Assembly (NCBI GenBank): GCA_002733645.1
Contig: NVWL01000008.1
Span: 770-44,402, forward strand
DNA: 43,633 nt
Direction of reading: 5' to 3'
Origin: Oceanobacter sp.
GTDB lineage: Bacteria; Pseudomonadota; Gammaproteobacteria; Pseudomonadales; Oceanobacteraceae
The translations under genes were made by a program, and so were the position numbers. Of this stretch, positions 1 to 8,672 are shown piece by piece; position 1 is the first letter of the stretch; each line of letters starts with the position of its first letter. The notes beneath the pieces were generated by a model. That model was given only the letters and a program-made list of their open reading frames with translations. It did not search any database and had not been told where the DNA came from.

Positions 1-880
1 GAAGCAACGAGTTCATTACCGTTAGCCGTTAGATCCGCATCAACAGTTTCTGTTGTAGTGACTGCATCGCCGGTGCTTGTGCCTGCGTTGATTGCCGCCA
101 CCGAGGTGAAGTCGATTGAGTTCACATTCACCGCGTTCGCTGCCGTGCTGATCTCGAACGTTTCGTTATTGGTGTCAGTGCCGGTTAATGCACCACCGCT
201 TAAATCAGCGTCATTGATGTTGCTGAAGTTGATCGTTGAAGCAACCAGTTCATTACCATTTGAAGTCAGGTCTGCATTAACCAATTCAGTCGTTGTGACT
301 GCATCGCCCGTGCTTGTGCCTGCATCAATCGAAGCCACTGAGGTGAAGTCGATTAAGTTTACGTTGACCGCGCTCGCTGCCGTGCTGATCTCAAACGTTT
401 CGTTGTTGGTGTCAGTGCCGGTTAATGCACCACCGCTTAAGTCAGCGTCGTTGATGTTGCTGAAGTTGATCGTTGAAGCGACTACTTCATTACCGTTAGC
501 CGTCAGATCTGCATCAACCAATTCAGTCGTTGTGACTGCGTCACCAGTGCTGGTACCTGCATTGATCGAAGCAACCGAGGTGAAGTCAATCTCGTTTACG
601 TGGACCGCGTTGTCCGTTGTGCTGATCTCGAACGTTTCGTTATTGGTGTCAGTGCCGGTTAATGCACCACCACTCAAATCAGCATCGTTGATGTTGCTGA
701 AGTTGATTGTTGAAGCAACCAGTTCATTACCGTTAGCAGTTAGATCTGCATCAACAGTTTCTGTTGTAGTCACTGCATCGCCAGTACTCGTGCCTGCATC
801 AATCGAAGCTACTGAGGTGAAGTTGATGTCGTTTACTTTTACGTTCACGACATTCTCAACCGTGCTGATCTCAAACGTTT
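1..880 (-). repeat. 237-bp tandem repeats in tpsA, block A
   Basis: A 237-bp unit (79 codons, no frame slip) recurs here. The marker ATGTTGCTGAAG on the plus strand lies at 217, 454 and 691, exactly 237 apart. A further copy is cut by the left edge, and the last copy toward 900 is divergent. Each unit encodes TFEIST, then a VNVNxIDFTSVA stretch, DAGTSTGDAVTTTE, ADLTxNGNELVAST and SGGALTGTD. Copies look nearly identical by eye at DNA level. Confidence 0.9.
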
Positions 881-3800
881 CGTTATTAGCGTCTGTGCCG
901 TTCAATGTCTGGCTAACCAGATCCGCAGTTTCAATACCAGTGAACTGGTAAGGCGATGAAGATAGCTCACCAGCATTTGCCGTTAGCGTCCAATCAATGC
1001 CCGCCATACCCGTCACGTCATCAAGTCCACCTTCAGCGTTTACCAGGCTGTTGATGGCGGTAAATAGGATTTCATTCGCCTTAAGACCGGCCGCATCCAA
1101 CACAAACGTATCCGCGTTGGCGCTGCCCGATAATGCGCCACCAGTTAGGTCTGCCGTGTTGATATTGGTAAACACGATGCCCGCGATAGTGACGGCATTA
1201 TCTGCACCCGCTAATTCCGCATTAACTAAAATAGAGCTCGTGATTGCATCACCAGTACCGCTTCCTGCATTGATCGCTTCAATATTGGTAAAGGAAAAAC
1301 CATCAACGCCGACTGATTCCGCTGTTCCATTAAGAGCAAAGGTTTCAGCCGTACCATCGAGCCCAGCAATACTGTCGTTGCCGCCTTTAGCGTCGATAGC
1401 CGCGTCAATAGAAGTAAATGCAATTTCATTCGCCTTAAGACCTGCCGCATCCAATACAAACGTATCCGCGTTGTCGCTACCAGATAAAGAGCCACCACTT
1501 AGGCCTGCCGTATTAACGTTCGTGAAGTTAATGCCTGACACATCAACGGCGTTATCAGTACCCGTTAGTGTGGCGTCAACAGCTTCAGTGGTGATGATCG
1601 CATCGCCATTGCTGGTACCTGCATTGATCGCTGCCACCGAGGTGAAGTCGATTGCGTTCACATTCACCGCATTGGCTGTCGTGCTAATGCTGAACGTTTC
1701 ATCGCTATCGTTCGTGCCGGTTAATGCACCACCACTTAAATCAGCATCGTTGATGTTGCTGAAGTTTATTGTTGAAGCAGTTAGTTCATTACCGTTAGCC
1801 GTCAGATCCGCATCAACCGCTTCTGTTGTAGTTACTACATCGCCAGTGCTGGTACCGGCATCAATCGAAGCAACCGAAGTGAAGTCGATTGCATTCACGT
1901 TCACCGCGTTGTCTGTCGTGCTAATGCTGAACGTCTCGTCGTTATCGTTCGTGCCGCTTAACGCACCGCCGTTTAAATCAGCGTCATTGATGTTGCTGAA
2001 GCTGATTTCTGAAGCAGCTAACTCATTACCATTCGCCGTCAGATCCGCATCAACTAATTCAGTCGTTATGACTCCATCGCCAGTGCTCGTCCCTGCATTG
2101 ATCGCCGCCACCGAGGTGAAGTCAATTGAGTTTACGCTCACCGCGTTGGCTGTTGTGCTAATGCTGAACGCTTCGTCGTTATCGTTCGTGCCGATTAATG
2201 CACCACCGCTTAAATCAGCGTCATTGATGTTGCTGAAGTTGATTGTTGAAGCAACGAGTTCATTACCGTTAGCAGTGAGATCTGCATCAACCGTTTCTGT
2301 TGTAGTTATTGCATCTCCAGTACTCGTGCCTGCATCAATCAAAGCAACTGAGGTGAAGTCGATTGCGTTCACGTTCACCGCGTTGGCTGTTGTGCTAATG
2401 CTGAACGTTTCATCGTTGGTGTCAGTACCGGTTAATGCACCACCACTTAAATCAGCATCATTGATGTTGCTGAAGTTGATTGTTGAAGCAACAAGTTCAT
2501 TACCGTTAGCAGTGAGGTCCGCATCAACAGTTTCTGTGGTAGTCACTGCATCGCCCGTGCTGGTACCGGCGTTAATTGCCGCCACTGAGGTGAAGTCGAT
2601 TGCGTTCACGTTCACCGCATTGTCTGTCGTGCTAATGCTGAACGTTTCGCTGTCGGTGTTGGAGCCTTTAAGGCTCGTAAGACTCGCATTGGAACCATTG
2701 ACGGTAGATAGATCACTAACCGTCAACTGAGAGTTCGAGTCGCCCGAATCACCAACGATGAGCTCGCTTGCATTGCCGTTCAACTCAAGCGTGTTGTAAT
2801 TTGAGTCAGCGGTCCCTAACTCTAGCGCTTCAGTGCTTGCCGTAAATCCGTTGCTAGCATCAATAGTGATTCCACTTTCTAACGTTAGTGAATCAGAAGT
2901 CGTATTTATAGTATCACTAGTAAGATTGGTGCCTGAGCCTAAGGTAATCGTATCGCCCGTCACAATTAAACTATTGGCGGTGATGGCACCTGAGTTGTTT
3001 ACTGCTGCGGTAATTAGCGAATCAAGCATACTCGCCTCTATTTTCACACTGTAACTATTAATAGTTCCAGTGTTCAGCACAGCATCGCCGGACAAAGCCT
3101 CTGTAATATCGGCATCCATTTCAAAACCAACAAATTCACTTCCACCAAAAGTGACAAACCCAGAATCCCCCGATCCCAAATACGTCAATCCAGCAGGAAA
3201 ATTAATTGAGCCATCAGAAAAATCTATATCGCCAGCAAGTGTGCCTGAGTTTGTTACTTGCTCACCAATCAACGCAATAGATGAGGCTGCAATCAGACCG
3301 TTATTAGTGACAGCGCCAGCATTTCCATTCTCGTCCGCTGCTCTCGAGAACGTAAGAATAGCTGCATTATCATTTACAAAACCGTCTAAGTTACTTACCG
3401 CCAACCCCGACGCAATAATGCCCCCCACGTCAATTTTGGCCGTACCTGCAAATACAATCCCATTTGGATTCACCAGCACAATATGACCATTAGCGTTAAT
3501 CATACCGGCAATATTTGAACCACTGTTCGATAAAATATTATTGATTGCAACTGAGTCGACGTCAGGCTGAAAAAAAGTCACTGACTCAGCACTGCCCAAC
3601 TCAAACGAATTCCATTCAATAGCCACCCGAGCATCAGACTGATTTATCGTTGTTACTGCCGTGCCTTCTCCCGATATTGATGCTCCGCCGTTTGGAGCAT
3701 CAAAGCCCATAGGCGCAGCCACTGCCGCCACTGGCAGAACAATCTGCCCAGCAATCAAGCTACCAAATACACAACCTCTCACGCTGGCGGAAAATACGCC

Positions 3801-3893
3801 GGCGTCTTTTATTGCACGGGCCAATCTTTTCATTTTAAAGATCAGACCAGTAGCTTCCATTACTGTGCGGCTGTTCGTTGTATATTTAGTCAT
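1..3893 (-). CDS. TpsA-family two-partner secretion exoprotein, haemagglutinin-like (3' end outside window)
   Basis: Large secreted adhesin or exoprotein, exported through the outer membrane by the TpsB encoded just upstream. The minus-strand frame is open from the ATG at 3893 (AAGAG seven bases upstream) to the window edge, about 1297 codons, and the C-terminus is not seen. Residues 1 to about 60 form a long signal region (basic stretch MKRLARAIKDAG, then a hydrophobic core ending VAAVAA). A TPS domain follows with GGASISGEG, EWNSFELG and the family signature VNPNGIVF around residue 145. From about residue 400 the protein is mostly 79-residue repeats rich in Asn, Thr, Ser and Asp, as expected for a right-handed beta-helix; a divergent middle segment has GSANADTFVLD-like units. 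Plus-strand open frames over this region are mirrors of the repeats. Whether it is an adhesin, a haemolysin or a CdiA-like toxin cannot be told without the C-terminus. Confidence 0.9.
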   Translation of the reverse strand, partial: MTKYTTNSRTVMEATGLIFKMKRLARAIKDAGVFSASVRGCVFGSLIAGQIVLPVAAVAAPMGFDAPNGGASISGEGTAVTTINQSDARVAIEWNSFELGSAESVTFFQPDVDSVAINNILSNSGSNIAGMINANGHIVLVNPNGIVFAGTAKIDVGGIIASGLAVSNLDGFVNDNAAILTFSRAADENGNAGAVTNNGLIAASSIALIGEQVTNSGTLAGDIDFSDGSINFPAGLTYLGSGDSGFVTFGGSEFVGFEMDADITEALSGDAVLNTGTINSYSVKIEASMLDSLITAAVNNSGAITANSLIVTGDTITLGSGTNLTSDTINTTSDSLTLESGITIDASNGFTASTEALELGTADSNYNTLELNGNASELIVGDSGDSNSQLTVSDLSTVNGSNASLTSLKGSNTDSETFSISTTDNAVNVNAIDFTSVAAINAGTSTGDAVTTTETVDADLTANGNELVASTINFSNINDADLSGGALTGTDTNDETFSISTTANAVNVNAIDFTSVALIDAGTSTGDAITTTETVDADLTANGNELVASTINFSNINDADLSGGALIGTNDNDEAFSISTTANAVSVNSIDFTSVAAINAGTSTGDGVITTELVDADLTANGNELAASEISFSNINDADLNGGALSGTNDNDETFSISTTDNAVNVNAIDFTSVASIDAGTSTGDVVTTTEAVDADLTANGNELTASTINFSNINDADLSGGALTGTNDSDETFSISTTANAVNVNAIDFTSVAAINAGTSNGDAIITTEAVDATLTGTDNAVDVSGINFTNVNTAGLSGGSLSGSDNADTFVLDAAGLKANEIAFTSIDAAIDAKGGNDSIAGLDGTAETFALNGTAESVGVDGFSFTNIEAINAGSGTGDAITSSILVNAELAGADNAVTIAGIVFTNINTADLTGGALSGSANADTFVLDAAGLKANEILFTAINSLVNAEGGLDDVTGMAGIDWTLTANAGELSSSPYQFTGIETADLVSQTLNGTDANNETFEISTVENVVNVKVNDINFTSVASIDAGTSTGDAVTTTETVDADLTANGNELVASTINFSNINDADLSGGALTGTDTNNETFEISTTDNAVHVNEIDFTSVASINAGTSTGDAVTTTELVDADLTANGNEVVASTINFSNINDADLSGGALTGTDTNNETFEISTAASAVNVNLIDFTSVASIDAGTSTGDAVTTTELVNADLTSNGNELVASTINFSNINDADLSGGALTGTDTNNETFEISTAANAVNVNSIDFTSVAAINAGTSTGDAVTTTETVDADLTANGNELVA
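1640..2700 (-). repeat. 237-bp tandem repeats in tpsA, block B
   Basis: Second array of the same 237-bp unit, with marker positions 1753, 1990, 2227 and 2464, again exactly 237 apart. It is separated from block A by about 700 bp of divergent units encoding GxxNADTFVLDAAGLKANEI-type segments. The copies within this block share a variant (FSIST in place of FEIST in most copies), which suggests local amplification or gene conversion within each block. Confidence 0.9.
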
Positions 3894-3970
3894 GTCATTA
3901 CTCTTAACATCGTTGGGAGTTACCCAAAATTCATCCAATCATTCACAAGTCGCGTGAAAAAATTCCTGTC

Positions 3971-3986
3971 GGCTTTTTTCAAAGCC
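3971..3986 (-). terminator. Hairpin between tpsB and tpsA (possible attenuator)
   Basis: On the minus strand GGCTTT and AAAGCC pair around a GAAA loop, 14 bases after the tpsB stop. A T6 run follows after about nine bases. The stem is short and the T run is delayed, so this may only partly attenuate read-through into tpsA. Confidence 0.3.
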
Positions 3987-4000
3987 CAGTACGTCGTGTA

Positions 4001-6019
4001 CTAAAAGACGAAATTGATATCTGCATACACTTCAATCGCGTCTGGTTTGTTATTCAGTGGTGTTGCCGAGTTGTTATCACTGTCTGGATCAAGGCTTGAG
4101 CTTGCTTCAAGAGGAGTCGCGATGGACAACTTGGCATTAAATGTATCGCCCCACGCTGCTTTAAACACTAAACCCGCTGCGCTCATTTGTGCCCATTCAT
4201 CATCCGCTAACGCGCCACTGTCTGTTACGAAACCACCATTCTGTGTTCCGTAAGCAAAGTCGAGCAGTAAACCTGCTTGAAATACTTCGTTAAAATAACG
4301 TCCGCCAAAAAATGACCACTGAGGTAGGTCGAAATACCATTCATTGCCCAAGTACACAGATTGATCTGCAGAAAACTCGCCATTAGAAAATGAACGAACA
4401 CCGCTCGGGCCACCCATACTGAATTGCTCAAAAGATGGCAGAGACGCTTCGGAATGCTGCATTTTTAATGTGGTGATTAATCGACTGTATTTGCTGGTAA
4501 ATGGAATAGGTAAAAAGAATAAAGAATTAGTATCAACCCCAAGAATAAAGAAGGTATCGTCTCGTCCTTCAATCACTTCGTTTTGGTGTTCGCCATATTG
4601 CAGTGTTACGTTGGCAATATTCAGCATACGTAGGCCAGTTCGGTTTAAGCCATCAACATAGAAGTTCAACTCACCGCCGATCACATGATCGCCCGCAGGA
4701 ACAAGCTCACTATCAATCGCTGTCTTCTTATCGGTTAACGCTAACCCACTGGAAAAGTTGAATTCGAGGCTACGAATAAATTGATGATTTAAGTTGATGG
4801 CATAATTGCTGCTCTCACCCTCTAGATCAAGCTCATTAATAATGCCGCCATTTTCATCGACAATAGAGTACTTATTAAAATCAGCAGATAAACCTAGGCG
4901 CGTTCTTAAACCGAATACTGGAAACGAGTAAGAGAACTGACCCAAATCAGCATGCGCTTCCTCACCCGCTTCATTATTACCCTCTAAATCTTCAGAGCGT
5001 AAGTACCCCAGTCTTAAGCTGTCACCAAAACCGATCGGGTTATACCACTCCATACTGGTAAAGAAGCGAGTGTCGCCGGTGAGTTCTGAACCATGGTTAT
5101 CAACACGAAACAAAAATTTAAACGCTTCTTCTTCACGAACAGTCAGTTTTAATTTTGTTTCGCCCGGGTTATCCCCAGCAGTGAAAGCGCCAGTAATATT
5201 AAGGCCAGGAAGGTCGTTCAAAATATAGAGAGACTCTTCAATGTCGCCCCCGCTCACGGCACGACCAATCTCATCCTCGAGAGGAGATCGCAATGTAGAT
5301 TCGCTGTATTTTTTACTATTCAGCGCTTCCACTTGTCCTAGTACACCTTCCATCACGGTTAGAAAAACAATGCCATTTTTAATTTCTTGCGCAGGCAGTT
5401 GAACTCTCGCCAAAAAAAGACCACGTTGACGGTAATACAAACTTAACTGGGTAGTGACTTCTTCAAGGTCGGCAAAACTTAACCCACGATTTCTATTATG
5501 CTGACGCACAATACCCACTAAATTTTGCATGTCTTCATAGGTGATATTTTCAACCTCACCTTCACGACCCACTTCTTGCAGGTATTCAATCACTTCGGCA
5601 GATTCATCAATGGTGAAGCCGCCATCCAGTAACTGCTCTTCCTTCATGTATTGCGAACGAAGTCGTTCTGCCTCGGCATTAACACCCTCAGCAGTGATGC
5701 CCAGCTCGGGATATTCTCGAATATTTTGAAACACGAACCGCTTTACAAGAATACGCGGGCCTGAGTCTCGGGCGGCCGTTTCGGGAATGTCAGCATTCAA
5801 CTTTGGTGCTAAGTCATCCTGTTTCATTCGTTCTTCGTAATCATCCGCTAGGTCTGAACTTGAGCCTGGAGCATCAATGCCATAAACCTCACGCAAAGAG
5901 TTAACTTCAGCAGCCGCCAAATGCGAAACAGATGAGATCAGCGCCACGCTCAGCCAAAAGAGTGCTTTGCGCGGAACGAGTAGCGAAGGCTTAATTTTTA
6001 CGTCACTGGTCAACATCAT
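4001..6019 (-). CDS. TpsB-family outer-membrane transporter (ShlB/FhaC/HecB type)
   Basis: A 672-residue Omp85-superfamily pore that exports the TpsA encoded 107 bp downstream. Residues 1-37 look like a signal peptide (ALFWLSVALISSVSHLAAAE). The POTRA region spans about residues 90-260 and includes the typical YYRQRGLFLARVQLPAQ stretch that ends a POTRA and ILNDLPGLNI at the start of the pre-barrel region. The beta-barrel follows from about 310 to the C-terminal Phe, as in outer-membrane proteins. The conserved barrel motif GGPSGVRSF lies near residue 533, matching the VRGY/F loop motif of FhaC. Length is a little above the usual 560-600 because of the N-terminal extension. Two ATGs start the frame (6019 and 6016) after AAGGAAT; the second is equally possible. 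Confidence 0.92.
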   Translation of the reverse strand: MMLTSDVKIKPSLLVPRKALFWLSVALISSVSHLAAAEVNSLREVYGIDAPGSSSDLADDYEERMKQDDLAPKLNADIPETAARDSGPRILVKRFVFQNIREYPELGITAEGVNAEAERLRSQYMKEEQLLDGGFTIDESAEVIEYLQEVGREGEVENITYEDMQNLVGIVRQHNRNRGLSFADLEEVTTQLSLYYRQRGLFLARVQLPAQEIKNGIVFLTVMEGVLGQVEALNSKKYSESTLRSPLEDEIGRAVSGGDIEESLYILNDLPGLNITGAFTAGDNPGETKLKLTVREEEAFKFLFRVDNHGSELTGDTRFFTSMEWYNPIGFGDSLRLGYLRSEDLEGNNEAGEEAHADLGQFSYSFPVFGLRTRLGLSADFNKYSIVDENGGIINELDLEGESSNYAINLNHQFIRSLEFNFSSGLALTDKKTAIDSELVPAGDHVIGGELNFYVDGLNRTGLRMLNIANVTLQYGEHQNEVIEGRDDTFFILGVDTNSLFFLPIPFTSKYSRLITTLKMQHSEASLPSFEQFSMGGPSGVRSFSNGEFSADQSVYLGNEWYFDLPQWSFFGGRYFNEVFQAGLLLDFAYGTQNGGFVTDSGALADDEWAQMSAAGLVFKAAWGDTFNAKLSIATPLEASSSLDPDSDNNSATPLNNKPDAIEVYADINFVF

Positions 6020-6246
6020 ATTCCTTAATTCTGTCTGTCAGAGGGGGCGATATGCAAAACCAAAGCAAAAAGTGGCATCGACACCTCAGAAATTGAGGCG
6101 TTTTCAGAAATGAGTTCTATACTAAGAAGTAGAAGACATCCGTGCCCCGAGAATTTCCATTAACGATTCAAGTAAATCGTCATACACACCACGCAACCAG
6201 CCAGATAATTTCACAGTAGGCAGGTCGTGCAGAAAATTACGCGCGC

Positions 6247-6255
6247 AGTATAGCA
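6247..6255 (-). promoter_or_regulatory. Possible extended -10 promoter for tpsB-tpsA
   Basis: The minus strand reads TGCTATACT, an extended -10 (TGn plus TATACT). No good -35 hexamer is visible at 17 bp. It would give a leader of roughly 220 bases before tpsB. Weak evidence. Confidence 0.3.
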
Positions 6256-6307
6256 ACATGGATACTGGAATAATAGCCAGACACCTGACTAAATACTCGC
6301 AAATCCG

Positions 6308-6322
6308 CCCCCCCCAAAAAAA
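6308..6322. repeat. C8-A7 homopolymer tract upstream of tpsB
   Basis: Eight C followed by seven A, about 290 bp upstream of tpsB and about 55 bp upstream (in the direction of tpsB transcription) of the possible extended -10. Tracts like this can change length by slipped-strand mispairing. Confidence 0.8.
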
Positions 6323-6475
6323 CGCATGAACATTTGTTCACCTTACGTTATTTAGATATTTGGAGAAACCGGTGAAAATACAGATATATCAAAGAGTCAG
6401 TTTAGGCAGCCCACATATCTTTGACTTACATACACACTAGGCTACGGCACACAACATGTACGGAGAAACCAAGCC

Positions 6476-7348
6476 CTAACGATGAAAACGCCCCTGGCGG
6501 ATCGTTGTATCTTCGCCATCGGACGCAGGAATACTACCGGGAAAGTGCGACTGTGGCTGAACAGCCATCGAGAATTCAATCAAGCCCACACTGATATTGT
6601 CTTTTCCACCCAACTCATTGGCTTCAGCGATAAAACGGGAGCAACACTCAGACACCGGGCGATGCGTTGCTAAAACTTGCTCTAGCGCCGCATCATCAAA
6701 ATATTCACTCAAACCATCACTGCATAGCAAGACCACGGAGTTAGCGTTCAAATTCATGGTGCGAATGACTGGCTCGACATCCTCAGCAACCCCCATCGCA
6801 CGGGTTATATGATTTCGAACCTCACTGACTCTCGCCTGCTCTTCTGTTAAAGAGCCTGCATCTATCATCTCCTGCACCACACTGTGGTCCTTGGTCAAAG
6901 GCGCGATCCCGCCCAGACTCCATAGGTAAGCCCGAGAGTCACCAATGTGCGCTATCGTAATTTGAGACTGCCAAATCAGGGCCAATACCAACGTTGTACC
7001 CATGTGTGCAAACTGAGGGTTCTCGAGCTTTGCATCAATAATCGACTGATTTGCCTGTTTAATGGTGGAACGAAGTGAAGCATGAATCATTAAATTTTGC
7101 TGATCGGGAGTGCAGGCTAAAAAAGTAGGAGTTAGCAAACGATCAAACGACTGACTGAGCGTATCCACGGTAATGCGACTCGCCAATGCTCCGCCGCTAT
7201 ACCCCCCCATACCATCAGCAATAACAACGTAAGCAAAAGGATGATTGGGATCAGCACGCCAGCGAATGGAGTCTTCGTTTTCATCTCTAACTTGCCCAAT
7301 ATCAGTTCGGCCATTCACCACCAGCCGAACACCACTACTATTGCTCAT
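6476..7348 (-). CDS. pppA: PP2C-family Ser/Thr phosphatase of the T6SS (PppA/Stp1)
   Basis: A 290-residue metal-dependent (PPM) phosphatase expected to reverse PpkA phosphorylation of T6SS proteins. All PPM motifs are visible in order: DIGQVRDENEDS, VIADGMGGYSGG, MGTTLVLAL, IAHIGDSRAYLW, LTKDHS, LLCSDGLSEY and GGKDNIS, with the metal-binding aspartates intact. I chose the ATG at 7348 (MSNSSGVRLVV) because the longer frame adds 62 residues with no family resemblance and would reach into the region ahead of the divergent transposase. The gene lies about 31 kb from ppkA, on the other side of the cluster. The last 20 residues form a tail containing DTTIRQGR, a Thr-rich element resembling segments of PpkA, TagH and TssL. 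Confidence 0.9.
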   Translation of the reverse strand: MSNSSGVRLVVNGRTDIGQVRDENEDSIRWRADPNHPFAYVVIADGMGGYSGGALASRITVDTLSQSFDRLLTPTFLACTPDQQNLMIHASLRSTIKQANQSIIDAKLENPQFAHMGTTLVLALIWQSQITIAHIGDSRAYLWSLGGIAPLTKDHSVVQEMIDAGSLTEEQARVSEVRNHITRAMGVAEDVEPVIRTMNLNANSVVLLCSDGLSEYFDDAALEQVLATHRPVSECCSRFIAEANELGGKDNISVGLIEFSMAVQPQSHFPGSIPASDGEDTTIRQGRFHR

Positions 7349-7606
7349 CGTTAATCCATGTCTCAGTTTGACCAAACGAGCAACCACAACAATTATAGAT
7401 GCAAGCACAAGGCTGCAGTGGCTCAATACGGGATATTGAAAATTAAAACAAAATTCTCTGCTCTCTGGTAGACCGATATGCCTTATCAGCAAAAGAAAAT
7501 TCATCCAGTTGCTTTTACAAGGACGGTTTTGCATAATGCCCGGGCACTGGAAGCACTGACCATGCAGTTAGTAGTTACACTCACAAGTAGGGATGCAATC
7601 GAGGTT

Positions 7607-8317
7607 ATGGCAAGACTGCCGCGGATCAATATAGCCAACATTCCACAACACATCGTCCAGATCGGGCACAACAACCTGAACTGTTTTTTTGACGATGAGG
7701 ATTACGAGTTTTACCTCGCTTCGTTGAAAAAATCAGCGCAACAGTACGACGTAGATATTCACGCATACGTCTTACTCCCTAATGCCATACAAATTATCGC
7801 TACGCCAAACATTCCCCAAGGTATTTCATCCATGATGCAATCGCTGGGGCGTCGGTATGTTCAATATGTAAATCACCGCTATCAACGCTCCGGAACACTC
7901 TGGGCGGGACGTTATAAATCAAGCGTCATTGATTCTGATGCATACTTGCTCACATGTTATCGGTATGTAGAGCTCAAGCCTATGTACGAAGGCATTGTTG
8001 ATGGCCCCGAATTATATCCATGGTCTAGTTTTAACTATCACACCTGCCGTAAAAAAAGCGACATCATTGTCGATCATCGCTTATACATGGACCTCGGAGA
8101 AACCAAAGAGGAACGCGGAAACGAATACAGCGCCCTGTTTCGTTTTCGATTTGACCGTATGCTACTCGACTATATTGCCGAGACAATCAAGCTCGGGCAA
8201 GTTCTCGGCGGCGATCAATTCACCGAAAAAATTGAGCAAATTGCTAATCACAGAGTGCGCCCATTAAAACGCGGCCGCCCTAAAAAGAAAAAATCGACCG
8301 AACCCACGTCGCCTTAG
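7607..8317 (+). CDS. RAYT/Y1-type transposase-like protein with degenerate HUH motif
   Basis: A 236-residue protein of the REP-associated tyrosine transposase (IS200-like Y1_Tnp) fold. Family features include MARLPR at the N-terminus, HIVQIGHNN where the family has HxVxRGNN, HAYVLLPN, a helix with Tyr84/Tyr87 (RRYVQYVNHRY), SGTLWAGRYKS and the segment RYVELKPMYEGIV followed by YPWSS. The metal-binding H-U-H motif, normally PNHVHLL, reads PNAIQII here (residues 58-64), so both histidines are gone. The C-terminus is basic (KRGRPKKKKS). I chose the ATG at 7607, preceded by GAGG, rather than the upstream 7478 frame, which lacks family similarity. It may be a dead element or a domesticated DNA-binding protein. 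It sits between pppA and hcp and is followed by three GTGYCAGAGTC motifs. Confidence 0.8.
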   Translation: MARLPRINIANIPQHIVQIGHNNLNCFFDDEDYEFYLASLKKSAQQYDVDIHAYVLLPNAIQIIATPNIPQGISSMMQSLGRRYVQYVNHRYQRSGTLWAGRYKSSVIDSDAYLLTCYRYVELKPMYEGIVDGPELYPWSSFNYHTCRKKSDIIVDHRLYMDLGETKEERGNEYSALFRFRFDRMLLDYIAETIKLGQVLGGDQFTEKIEQIANHRVRPLKRGRPKKKKSTEPTSP

Positions 8318-8424
8318 TCAAAATGCCGGCCAGCGCCTGAGTACCTATTTAAAATCAACACCTATCCTCAATGACCTCAACACTTAACATAATATTAATG
8401 TCTTAAAATTATTTTCATTAAAAA

Positions 8425-8593
8425 GGTGTCAGAGTCATTTTGGCGTCAATAAAAACGACCATCGATTGATAAAATACCAAGCACCCCCACAATGACAGCC
8501 TGTTTCTTCAATATGTTAAGAAATAGACCTTAATGGTGCCAGAGTCAGTATTTAACATCAGGTAGCCCATCAAATTTAATCGTGCCAGAGTCG
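8425..8593 (+). repeat. Three dispersed GTGYCAGAGTC motifs downstream of the RAYT-like gene
   Basis: The 11-base core GTG(T/C)CAGAGTC occurs at 8426-8436 (GTGTCAGAGTC), 8536-8546 (GTGCCAGAGTC) and 8582-8592 (GTGCCAGAGTC), all in the same orientation and all flanked by AT-rich sequence. Spacing is irregular (110 and 46 bp). They are candidate recognition or footprint sequences of the adjacent RAYT-like element. Confidence 0.65.
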
Positions 8594-8672
8594 ATTTAAA
8601 ACATTAGAAACAAGGGTTTAACAGCGCATTTTTTTCTGTTTTACTGCAGTCACTTGCCACATGGCAGTGGAA

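Larger units (their letters stand above)
6020..6475. other. 456-bp intergenic region upstream of tpsB
   Basis: No convincing gene. It lies between the 3' end of the PP2C gene and the tpsB start, both on the minus strand, so it should hold the tpsB promoter. Visible elements are a C8-A7 homopolymer block (6308-6322), a 5-bp-arm inverted repeat CCTCA/TGAGG (6084-6098), a 12-bp palindromic element (6328-6339) and one extended -10-like sequence (6247-6255). I see no strong terminator for the upstream gene. Confidence 0.6.

Noticed and set aside
58-3957. Long plus-strand open frames rich in Ala, Val, Leu and Ser opposite tpsA
   Set aside because: They mirror the 237-bp repeats. The minus-strand frame is open throughout and carries a signal region and the VNPNGI TPS motif, so the plus frames are shadows.
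6328-6339. GAACATTTGTTC, resembling a Gram-positive LexA (DinR) box
   Set aside because: Gammaproteobacterial LexA binds CTGT-N8-ACAG, so this is most likely a chance inverted repeat.
7349-7534. 62-residue N-terminal extension of the PP2C phosphatase
   Set aside because: It has no family resemblance, and the PP2C fold starts right after the ATG at 7348. It would also approach the divergent transposase start.
8425-8593. Possible CRISPR-like array
   Set aside because: Only three 11-base cores with irregular spacing (110 and 46 bp) and no cas genes in the window.
8651-8670. Sigma-54-like sequence on the reverse strand in the hcp leader
   Set aside because: The GG-to-GC spacing is one base short and it faces away from hcp.
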